Positions 12,854-22,239 of a DNA stretch of 23,972 nt are shown here, in pieces. Each line of letters begins with the position of its first letter. The stretch's first letter is position 1. The notes under the pieces are model-generated. The model made no database searches and had not been told where the DNA came from. It saw nothing but the letters and a program-made list of their open reading frames with translations. This DNA comes from Conidiobolus incongruus B7586 (taxonomy: Eukaryota; Entomophthoromycota; Entomophthoromycetes; Entomophthorales; Conidiobolaceae): NCBI GenBank assembly GCA_000697335.1, contig JNEM01013190.1:1-23972 (forward strand). The letters run 5' to 3'. Both the position numbers and the translations under genes were made by a program.

Positions 12854-14224
12854 TTACAAAGCAGGGAGGATCTTACCCAAACAGTCACCAAAACCAACTC
12901 TGTAGCCTTCACCTTGGCAGTAGCCAATCAAATTGATTTCGTCACCGTCTTCCAAGAACTTGCGCTTGACACCGTCCTTGAGTTCGACTTCTTTTTGGCC
13001 GGACCAGGTTAATTCGAGGAGGGAACCGTAGGAGTCTTCGGTAGGGCCGGAGATGGTGCCGGAACCGCACAAATCACCGGGGCGCATGTTACAGCCGTTG
13101 ACGGTGTGGTGGGCGAGTTGTTGCTTGAAGGTCCAGTACATGTACTTAAGGTTGGATTTGGCAACTGTGGTGAATTCGTTGCTGCCGTTAGGCTTGTAGT
13201 CGACGGCGAGATTGATGTCGTAACCACCGGGAGTGGAGCTTTGGAGGTAGGGCAAGGGTTGAGGATCTTGCTTGGGTTGTTCGACGACAAAAGGCTTCAA
13301 GGCATCGAGAGTGACAACCCAGGGAGAAATGGTGGTACCGAAATTCTTACCCAAGAAGGGACCCAAGGGGACATATTCCCAGGCTTGGATATCACGAGCA
13401 CTCCAGTCGTTCATGACGACGACACCAAAGATGTGGTCTTCAGCGTTGTCAATGGTGATGGGTTGGCCAAGTTCGTTACCAGTACCGACGAGGAAAGCCA
13501 TTTCGAGTTCAATATCTAAGCGAGCACACTTGCCGAAAACAGGGGGTTCACCCTTGACAGCAATACGTTGACCAGAGGGACGACGGATGTCAGTACCAGA
13601 GACAACGACACTGGAGGCACGGCCGTGATAACCGACGGGAAGATGAGTCCAGTTAGGTTGTAAAGCATTGTCCTTACCACGGAACATGATACCAACATTG
13701 GTGGCGTGCTCCTTGGAGGCATAGAAATCGGTGTAGTCACCAATATTGGCAGGTAAATGGGTCTTGGCTTGGGAGAGAGGGACGAAAGCTTCATCACGGA
13801 GAGCTTGGTTATCTCTCAACAAAGCTTCATCAGCAGAGAGGATACGTTGGATGAAGTTACGAGTAGCGGTCCAGACGGGCTTACCGAGGGCCATGAATTC
13901 ATTTAAGACAGGCTAAACCAATATGTTTAATTCAAAATATATAGATATATTCAAAGATTGATATTTACTTGAGCGAAGACGTGCTTAGCTTTGCCATTGA
14001 GTTCGGGAACGTGTTGATCAAAGAGACCAGCTTCAGCTAAAGTAGATAAATCAAGAGCATAGTCACCAATGGCAATAGCAACGCGGGGAGTGGTCTAATA
14101 ACTGATCAGATTAAATGTGTTAATGTCGAGTCAAATAAATTACCTTCTTAGCGGAAGAAATGATACCAAAAGGAATGTTCTGGATGGGGAAGTGAGATTC
14201 TGAAGAATATTGGATGAAAGACAT
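12854..14224 (-). CDS. fah: Fumarylacetoacetase
   Basis: Hydrolyses 4-fumarylacetoacetate to fumarate and acetoacetate, the last step of phenylalanine and tyrosine breakdown, in the cytosol as a homodimer. Three exons: 14144-14224, 13969-14094 and 12854-13912, with introns of 56 and 49 bases. The product has 421 residues, against about 419 in mammals. The SH3-like N-terminal part (to about 110) precedes the catalytic part. GDYTDFY carries metal ligand Asp131, EHATN carries the likely catalytic His138, [10 protein letters not shown] carries the paired metal-binding Glu residues, and NDWSARDIQ carries another metal Asp. Also present are [26 protein letters not shown] and the C-terminal [23 protein letters not shown]. 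All active-site marks are intact. GC is far above that of its neighbours, with C-ending or preferred codons (GTC, ACC, AAG), which suggests high expression. The long frames on the opposite strand are shadows of this bias. Confidence 0.97.
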
Positions 14225-15280
14225 TTTGAAAATTTCTATAAAATATTTATTAGTTTACTTCACTTTTCGTTATTATTGGAGTAATATATTTTTGAATACT
14301 ATTCGTATAGCTTTAATTGATTTTTTTAAGTCTATTGATATTTATTTCTAATCATTGGTACAATGTTAAATGATTATTGAATGTATTTTATGATTACAGA
14401 TAATTTAACATACAATAATTTTATCAATAATTTGAACATAAACCAACTACTGTGAATTAAATATCAAAATATTAACTTACATTTTTACTTGATCAAACAA
14501 TTAAACAAGTGATAGCTTTAACAAATTTCCAAGACCTAATCTTTATATACTTTGATCAGAATTCACTGACATCAGCAATATGGGACAATCTAAACTTGAA
14601 TATATCCAAATTGGGAGCTATTATAAAATTATCAAACCATCTGAATATTACCTCACTATCGAAATACTTCACCATGATTGGTTTATGTATATCCATTTTA
14701 GATTTTTCCATCAATCAACTTTAATAAACCAATGAAAGTGGTGAAATGAGTCCATTCAGTCACATTATTCCAATATAATTGATGATGTAATCAATAACGA
14801 AGTCGCCCCCAATATTCTTATTAATTAAAACTAAAATTCCATCATTACAATTACAAACAACGTTGAATAGATTAAAATTTTAATTAATATAATTATTGAG
14901 TATTTCTAAATTTTATAATAATATTTAAATACTATTTAAATTTAATTTTGGAGATTTTTTTTCGAGGGGAGGGAGAAATATTTTACGAGTTTTAGTGATT
15001 TAATAAATAAATTGAATAGAATAATAAAAATTGAATCAAAATTCAAAATTATAAATATTATTTAATTTTATTTAAAAAAATTAATTTTAAATAATTTTTA
15101 ATCTGAATAATAAATTCTAAAAATCATGAAAATTTAAAAATTATTTGAAATTTATAACTGTTAAAATTACACATATATATATGTTATTTATTAACAACAA
15201 TTCAATTTTGTACCAGATCAAAGATGAATTCCCTATTTTGTTATTGAATAAATATTTTTAAATTAATAAATTTTATAGAA
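14225..15280. other. Upstream region of fah and 3-prime side of the next gene
   Basis: Holds the promoter side of fumarylacetoacetase (read leftward) and the 3-prime end of the coiled-coil gene. A CCAAT motif lies at about 14728 on the plus strand, and a less AT-rich stretch spans about 14740-14815, 500-600 bases from the start codon. A GTAAGT..CAG pair near 14445-14480 on the minus strand could be a leader intron, but this is weak. An open frame at 14509-14724 (+) is unsupported. Confidence 0.35.
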
Positions 15281-17818
15281 TTACCTCGTTTCGATAAATT
15301 CTATCAGTTTAGAATAATTCTCAATTGTTAATTTGATTAATTCCAAATTTTGAGAATGATTTTGAGTGTGTAATTCATCAATTTTGGGTTTTTGTTTTTG
15401 ATAGTCATCTATAAAAATCACATCATTAACAGTATTTAATTAAATATACAGATTATTAATACATGAAAGCAATAGAATTAATCCTGATAATTGATATCCT
15501 ATATAATTTAATATTAATAAAAAATACAATATCATAAGTGGTTGAATTACCCAATTGATTTTATATTAAGGATTGGTAATTGTTCAATTATTCAACTGTT
15601 AATTCGATTGTTTCATTTTGAATTACTAAAAATATGAATTAATATTAAAATATATACTGATTAATAATTCTAATTACTTTGATTTAATTCATCAATCAAA
15701 TAATTCAATTTACCATTCGACGTCTAAATGTATATAATTATAAAAATTGTTTAATTAATGTAGGTTAAAATTACCTTCAACTCATTAACCAATTTCAGCT
15801 CACCGGTTTGATTAAATTCTTTAACAATTAAACTTTTGAAACAGTTATTGAATTTATAATTTAATTGATATATATTGAGCTGAATGGCTTGGGATTTTAA
15901 AGTTTTAATTTATTTAATGTTAGTGTAATGTGGAATTACATATATCTAATGAAATTACTTGAGTCAATTGTTCATTAATTAGAGCTTCATTCATTAGGTT
16001 TAATTCCAATAAACTTTTTAATGCGACCTCTTTATATATCTAACAAAAAAGATATCAATACGATAGATAATAACTACATACTAATTAATTACCAATTGAT
16101 CTTTCAATTCTTTAATTTTTAACAAATCGTGATTCTACAATATTCAAATTGAAATCAAATAGCTTGAAATTGTGGTCAATGGGGATAGATTGATAATTTA
16201 GTTGTAATCGCTTTAAAATGTTATGTCTAACAAAGAATAAATATGCAATAATAATATTATAGAATATAATATTCATTACCTAATTAATTCCATGTCAGTT
16301 GAACTGAATAGAGTATGAGACTCGAAATAACTTGATAATTTAGAATTCAACGCTTGTCTTCTCTGTCGGATTTGGGATTCAGTAGATTTTAATTCGATAT
16401 ACTTTTCATTTAATTTTTCTTTAATATACTAAAATCAACCAATCAATGAAGACTAATAATAACTTAACATTATTTTCCACTACCATTAAAAAATCGTTCA
16501 AATGACTAAATTGAAATGAGTCTTGAAGATTTAAGTCATATTGAATTTCTCTCACATATTCATCCCTAATCAATATCTAATCAATAATCAAAATAATAAA
16601 TTGAGATAATATGTAATACTTATAATCCATTAATCTTTTTTCAAATTTAAAATTTAATTGAATTAATTTAAATTTTAAATTTTGATCCAGCTCTTGCAAA
16701 ATTTTTATAGGGATTTCATTCTCTTTCAATTTCTAGAGATTATTTAGTAAATCAATTGAATTAATGATGATTGATTACTTTGATATTGTAGTAAATTGTT
16801 TCTCTCTCTCTTTAGATGTCATGGAAGATTGGAAAGTTTCTTGATTTAATAACCTGGTAGTTAAAAAAATTAACAAAGGTTAAAAATTTTGAATATAATC
16901 CTTTACATCAATTGACTTAAAATTAATTTGATATGATCCTAAAATCACCATTATTACATTAACAAATCATCAATAACAAATATATAAATTATGAACCTTT
17001 AAATTGAATTTCAAATATTTACGAATCTGACAATTTGGATGAAATTCTTTGATGAATTCATAATCCTTCAACTTAACCTCACCCTTGGCCATTTGTTTGA
17101 ATTTAGCAATTTCTAGGGACTGTTTCAATCGTTTTAATTCGCCCTCTATCAACTACGTCAATACTACAGAAAGTTAACTCAATATTTTTAAGTTACCTAA
17201 TTGCTCAGTATTCTTTAGTCTTTGATTTAATCTGTTTTAAATTATTTGTAGTTTTGATTAATTCCAATCTTTTTACAAGCTTGAAATAAGTTTGAAAACC
17301 AATATTAAGTACTTGATCGAATTGAATATCGTGAGGTACTATTGGATACCTAACAATTGAATTAATTGGTGAATTATATTGAAATGGGAGAGAGGACTTA
17401 CTCACTTATTTTAGTTTTAATTTTTAAACAATTACTAAGATTTAGGAATTAATAAAACTACAAATATATATGTTTATATTATCAATTATTACTCTACGTT
17501 TATAACAATCTCTAATTAACTTTAATTGTTGTAAATCATACGGACTCATACTAAATCCTCCTCCATTAACTCATTGTAATTCATTATCATTCAATTAAAA
17601 TACCTATTAAATTCACTCTCACTGATGAATTCATAATTAAATCGTTGAAAATTTTTCAAATTAGCTAATTTTAAACTTGAATAACTTTCAGTATTCAAAC
17701 TCAAAGTTCTGTTGCGTAATTCTGTCAATTTGAACTCGGTATTCAGCCAATCATTCAATTACTATCACTCTATTGGAACTATTTTTGGTATTATGGGTTC
17801 TTGTGGCTTATTTTGCAT
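15281..17818 (-). pseudogene. Intron-dense coiled-coil protein gene, frame unresolved (gene or pseudogene)
   Basis: I do not recognise the family. On the minus strand at least a dozen short coding stretches are separated by introns of about 45-70 bases with good GT..AG ends. Examples are 17604-17758 (LNDWLNTEFKLTELRNRTLS), 17493-17550 (MSPYDLQQLKLIRDCYKRR), 16484-16565 (DEYVREIQYDLNLQDSF), 16280-16428 (YIKEKLNEKYIELKSTESQI) and 15281-15408 (LELIKLTIENYSKLIEFIE, then stop). The product would be a Leu/Lys/Glu-rich coiled coil of roughly 500-600 residues, perhaps starting MQNKPQEPIIPK at 17818. Many joins are in phase, but at least six are not: a run of three stop codons after the first exon, and single-base frame conflicts near 17440-17490, 17205-17240, 16725-16760, 16110-16140 and 15580-15600. 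Either the gene is decaying or it has introns I misplace. A structural, kinetochore or vesicle-tether protein is possible, but nothing in the sequence decides. Confidence 0.55.
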
Positions 17819-17845
17819 TACTATTTTGTTTCTAATTTATTAATA

Positions 17846-17847
<2 letters not shown>

Positions 17848-17913
<66 letters not shown>
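17848..17913. repeat. (TTA)22 microsatellite
   Basis: Twenty-two perfect TTA units just upstream of the start side of the coiled-coil gene. This is the longest perfect tandem repeat in the window. Confidence 0.97.
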
Positions 17914-17915
<2 letters not shown>

Positions 17916-17928
17916 TTGATTTTTGGAT

Positions 17929-18316
17929 TTAGGGTTGTGTCAAAATATTAAAATATATAGGATATATGTCTTCTTCAAAGTTCCTATCTAAAAAATCATT
18001 TATACCCAGATTTCCCATAGATGTATTTGCATAAACTGTAAGTGCATGCTCTAAATTACATCTAAAACATATATATGTTCTATTTGACAATTGGAGTAAT
18101 AAATAAGTTTTATCATTCTATCTTCAAGGAATCTTTTATCCACAATAAAGCTAATTTTTCTTTCCACATATGGATCATAACAGAAATCATTTCCATAGTT
18201 GATAATCTCTTCACCATTAAATCCTATAGCATTTGTATATTTGTAAGTCTAGCTGTCAACACTAGGAAATTCAAATCCTTCTTTATATGGTTTATAAGTG
18301 AAATAAACTTTTATAA
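17929..18316 (-). pseudogene. Coding-looking remnant downstream of the orphan gene
   Basis: Two protein-like stretches on the minus strand, one reading YTNAIGFNGEEIINYGNDF and the other, nearer 17929, reading NLEHALTVYANTSMGNLGI and ending at a natural stop. They lie in different frames and are interrupted about twice. I recognise no family. They could be 3-prime exons of the orphan gene at 18324-19186, since both are on the same strand and nearly adjoining, or the broken end of a neighbour. A plus-strand open frame at 18075-18461 overlaps them and is probably an antisense shadow. Confidence 0.35.
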
Positions 18317-18323
18317 CCATTTT

Positions 18324-19186
18324 TTAGGATTTTGTTGCAAGTGGTGCTCTATTGACTGTAGCTTCAGTAGCAGGCCAATTGTCTGCATATCTACAGGCCA
18401 GCCTACAGTAGCTGTCACCAACGTCGCCATAATCAAGAAAGACCAGAAACTCCTCACATGAAGCAATGCTGCCGAGATGGCTAGCAACGTGGTCAGTGTT
18501 CGTTGCACCCAGCTCGTTTGGCCCAGAGTCACTTATCGGCGTGGTCCGCGCGACGCCCCAGTCGACAAGCTCTTTATGGACTGTGTTTACTAAGTGAGCA
18601 TTCCCGCGACCTTCACGCAATAATATTTGTTGAAACAAGTCCAACCACGCTTTCATGTAAAAACATATATAGCATGACCCCATTTCCGCTTGAGTGTAAA
18701 TCGCTCGCCAGTTGCTCAGCATGGAAGTCTCAGTCGCCACGCGCACTTCACGCACCTGAGATGCTATCAACTTTACTTCGCGGGAGTTGGTGCGTAAGTT
18801 GGAAAGTTCTTTAAATTGCTCATCCCATGCGCCCAACGCACAGGTAAACTTGCCAACTAAATTCTTCGCCTTTACCTCCACATTAGCCGACACGCCCACA
18901 CACCACTCGTACTCAAAGACAGACCTACTACTATCAGTATTAAAAGGGTTCATTGGTATGGACTCATACAGGCCGAAAGTATCAAGTTCCTGGTCATTTG
19001 GTCCATGCTCATCCATCGCCTTTGGTATCCCAGCATTACTGTTAGGATTTTCGTTAGACTGGCTCCTCTAAATACGTTGCTAAGTCATGGGTCAAGTTTG
19101 ACATTAAGAACACATTCTTCAACAAATCACACAGATGGGTCTTGGGGGATCTGGTTGGGGATAGCTGTCACACCTCCCAATTCCAT
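18324..19186 (-). CDS. Orphan protein, two exons, GC-rich island
   Basis: Not recognised. Exon 1 is 19133-19186 (MELGGVTAIPNQIPQDPS) and exon 2 is 18324-19067. They are joined in phase 0 by a 65-base GT..AG intron, after which 17 further in-frame codons (RSQSNENPNSNAGIPKA) lead into the long open frame. The total is 265 residues. The first 60 residues are Pro/Asn/Ser-rich and look disordered. The middle (about 90-185) is helical in character, with KAKNLVGKFTCALGAWDEQF and AWLDLFQQILLREGRG. There are several Cys, but no signal peptide or clear membrane segment. GC is near 50%, with CpG-containing codons (TCG, GCG, CGG) unlike gap1 or dug3, and the edges are sharp, which hints at transfer or a different mutational history. 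The next feature upstream is mariner copy 2. Confidence 0.5.
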
Positions 19187-19284
19187 CTTGTTGGAATTAA
19201 TCAAAGGGATAAGCTCTATGCCTAACCTTTATTTTAGCTACACTCAAGTTTTGACATCACCACATATGATATAACTTTTTAATT

Positions 19285-20495
19285 TAAATAATAGGAATAT
19301 TTTGTGATTGAAAAAAAAAATAAAAATTTTAATATAGAAAATATAAAAATAAATATATAATATAAAATTAATACTTAGTTTTATTTTTAATAACTTTTTA
19401 TTATACTTTTGATAAGCTTTTATCAGTTAAAAAACAATTCTTTTTATTAAAGATTAAAATTTGATATTTTATAAATCAATTAAATTTTCTTGCAAAAATT
19501 TTCTTTTAAGATAGTTTTTTAATTGCTTAAAAGAATTATAATTATATAAGTTATAATCTAAAAAATATGTTAGATATAGTAATTTTATCTAGTAATTTTT
19601 ATTTAAAACATTTTTTATAACTTTATATTTATATATTTTATAATTATTATACAAAATAATAAGTTTTCTTAAATTATTTTAAAAACACAAATTTAAAATT
19701 AGTTTTATTTAAAAAAAATAATATTAAGTTTATATTTAATTAATTTTTAAAATTCAATAAAAATAACAGATATTATTATAATTTATTAATATAATAAATA
19801 TTTACTTAAAAATATAATATTTATTTAAAAAATTTATAAAAAAATTAAGATTTCAATATATATTTTATTAAAAATTTATATAAAGGATTTAAATTTTATT
19901 GATTATAATAATTTATTATAAAAGTTAGTTTTTAGTTATATTTTAATAAGTTTTATTTAATTATAATTATTTAGTTTTTAGTTAAATTATAAGATATTTA
20001 TTTTATATTTATAAATTAATTTTAATCTTTTATTATATATATTATATTTATATAACTAATATTAAAACATCTTAACAATTGTTTAACTAAACTAAAAAAA
20101 ATATCTTATAAAATTTTTAACTTTATTTATAATTAAAAAAGCAATAATTAAAATTATTTTGTTAAATTTTAATATATTTTAAACAATCTTTTTATTATTA
20201 TAGCAATTTAATAATAAATAATTTAGATAATGTTTTATTACCAAAAGTAGTAAATTATAAATAATTTTAAAATTAAGATTTTAATGATTATTATTTAATT
20301 AAGCATAATTAAATTAAACAATCAATTTTAAAAAAGTTAATTTTTGAATCAATAAAGCTAATATATCTAAATATATATAACCTAAAACTATATATTTTAT
20401 AAACATTTTAATATGTGAGACTAATAATATGTTTGAAAAATCAAAAATTAAAAAATTTCCGATTTATTCAATTCTATGGTAACACTAGCCATTAA
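19285..20495 (-). mobile_element. Mariner-family DNA transposon, heavily AT-mutated (copy 2)
   Basis: Aligns with copy 1 over its full length, from the left side (GATTGAAAAAAAA) to the right side (AAAAATTTCCGATTTATTCA against AAAAATTTCCCATTTTTTTA). The transposase is on the minus strand. Near 19500-19590 it reads YFLDYNLYNYNSFKQLKNYL, the best-kept version of the mariner SPDLAPSDYHLFRSLQNFL block in this window, with the catalytic Asp present. No open frame of useful length survives. It lies between the two GC-rich islands. Confidence 0.78.
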
Positions 20496-20652
20496 AATTC
20501 ACAATTTCAACTCATTATAATTTTCATGATGTCATTTCTAAATTTTTCCCATTCTTGTGTCCTAATTATTCACCTCTAATTCTAGATTTTGTTTATTGAT
20601 ATCCAATAATAGATAAATTATAATTTCAGTATTTAAATGACCAAAATCCTAA

Positions 20653-20674
20653 GAGAAAAAAGATAGAGAAAAAA
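20653..20674 (+). repeat. 22-base purine repeat, first copy
   Basis: GAGAAAAAAGATAGAG plus an A run, identical to 21404-21425, 751 bases away. It ends 12 bases before the ATG at 20687, so it may be a conserved leader or promoter element of a tandem gene pair. Confidence 0.85.
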
Positions 20675-20686
20675 AGTTTGGTGACA

Positions 20687-21434
20687 ATGCTAAGTGCCCT
20701 GCGTTACAAAAGAAGTATGTTTATCTGCGCGATCTTAAATTACCTCCCACTATTGGTGGGAGGTTTGCCCCAATTTGATGATTGGCTGGGGGACATAGAA
20801 TGGCCAGATGCTAACATTGCGCCGCAAGACCTTGGTTCTCAAGAATCGCAGTTGTTGCCGAGCCAATTGCCCGCGGATCGCGGGTCAGATTGGGACAAGT
20901 TCATCGCTGCAACCAGGGTCGGGATTGCTCGCAATCCATGTGACCAAAGGGTGAGCGTAGGAGAACGACTGGTTTGCAGTACTTTTGACCTTGCAGATCA
21001 TGTTGGACAGCACGGTGGAGAGTGGGTTTCAAATCCGACTAATACTGTCAATAAAGGAAAATCAGTGTGGAATCTCATCAAATTAGGCTTGTAGTGAGGG
21101 AACGGTGACCGTGGTGGCGACGCATCCACGTTAAATATGTTGCGGGTACAATATGGCTTAGCCAGCCAGAAGATGGGCTTGAGTGGTCTGGGTGCGATGC
21201 AGGCCCAGATTAAGCCGATAACTGCAGATAATAACAGTAATGTAATTTAGCGCCGCGAAGTACACTGTTGGAGCCAGTGGGCGCTATATGGCTATCCAAA
21301 ATTTGTTGATTGTGTAAGGTCCAGTCGGCACTTGTCGGTGTCGGTTAATGCCTCAGGCAGCTGGCCCTTTGTTGATGACCGTCAACTAAAGCCTTATTTG
21401 CGGGAGAAAAAAGATAGAGAAAAAAGGTCTTGAG
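20687..21434 (+). pseudogene. Secreted-protein-like gene, broken, family unknown
   Basis: A GC-rich (about 50%) coding-like stretch in AT-rich DNA. It starts MLSALRYKRSMFICAILNYL with a hydrophobic core that suits a signal peptide, followed by an acidic, Trp-containing segment (FDDWLGDIEWPDAN) and a segment with paired Cys (NPCDQRVSVGERLVCSTF). Protein-like composition continues downstream to about 21434, including CWSQWALYGYPKFVDCV, but the frame is interrupted about four times. I treat it as a fossil. Its job is unknown; a small secreted Cys-containing protein of fungal pathogens or symbionts is possible. The sharp drop in GC at 21488 marks the edge of the island. Confidence 0.4.
21404..21425 (+). 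repeat. 22-base purine repeat, second copy
   Basis: Exact repeat of 20653-20674. It ends 9 bases before a second ATG (21435), the same arrangement as at the first copy. Confidence 0.85.
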
Positions 21435-21488
21435 ATGGGTCGACAATTACTTGCCAGTTTAGTCATCTGTATGACGGTGATGGTTTAA
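21435..21488 (+). pseudogene. Truncated start of a second secreted-protein-like gene
   Basis: Seventeen codons, MGRQLLASLVICMTVMV, resembling a signal peptide, placed just after the second purine repeat exactly as the first gene follows the first. It ends where GC-rich DNA gives way to AT-rich DNA, so the rest of the gene was probably lost or replaced. I infer a former tandem pair. Confidence 0.35.
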
Positions 21489-22239
21489 GTTTAATTATTT
21501 AAATTGATAAATATCTTTATAATTTTTTAATATTTTATTAATAATATTATAACAGAATATCATTATTGGTTTATAAATATATATTATAATAATAAACTAA
21601 TTTTTTCAAATAAAATATTAAATTCTTGGGTTTTATTAAAAGATAAAGCAATATATTAACGGATTTAAAAAGGTCAAATTTATTGAAAATAGAAAATATT
21701 TGAATTCTTAAAAGTACCAAGGTAATTCTTAAGATTTAATAAATTATATAGGAATTTTTAATAATATCATTTATAATTAGCAATATTATTAATTAATTTA
21801 TTAAAAAACCTAATTAAATTTGAATAAATAAACCTAACCACCAAAGTTTTAAATAAGGTAAAATAAATGTTCTTTAAATTTTATATATTAATATAATTAA
21901 ATTTTAAAATATTTTTGTCATAAATATAAATATATTTAATATAATAATTAAAGTTATAATATAATTATATAATATATAAAATAAATTACTATTAATTTAC
22001 TTAATAAAAAGTTAAATTTTATAAAGTAAAATAATAAAAATTAAGATAAAAATTACTAATAATAATAGAGACTTTTGAATTATATAAATAATTTTATATA
22101 AAAATAAAAAATCTAGTTATTATCTATTATGATTTTAAAAATCTATTATATTTTAATTATTTAAAATTATTTAATCAAAAAACAAAATATATTAAGTATT
22201 TTCTTATTATAATTTTATTATATTTATTACTCTGCATTT
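21489..22239. other. AT-rich DNA, nothing recognisable
   Basis: Composition drops at once to nearly all A and T. I find no gene, and no match by eye to the mariner copies. Confidence 0.55.

Noticed and set aside
13106-13571. Plus-strand open frames of 137 and 99 codons inside the fah exon
   Set aside because: They lie antisense to a fully conserved enzyme and come from its codon bias. No motif or start context supports them.
13009-13797. Second set of minus-strand open frames (two of 93 codons) within fah
   Set aside because: Out of frame with the conserved enzyme, low-complexity Ser/Pro/Thr translations typical of a shifted reading.
14509-14724. Plus-strand 71-codon frame upstream of fah
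   Set aside because: No motif, ordinary AT-rich composition, and lies in the promoter region of a minus-strand gene.
18075-18461. Plus-strand 128-codon open frame
   Set aside because: Overlaps antisense to the orphan gene's end and to better coding-like stretches on the minus strand; the translation is hydrophobic and low in motif content.
18503-19274. Plus-strand open frames across the orphan gene
   Set aside because: Antisense to a frame that is extended by a clean in-phase intron; I prefer the minus strand, though without a homologue this is not certain.
21404-21434. Purine repeat as the coding end of the first secreted-protein-like gene
   Set aside because: It can be read as Lys/Glu codons, but the same motif before the other ATG argues for a leader element; kept only as a possibility.
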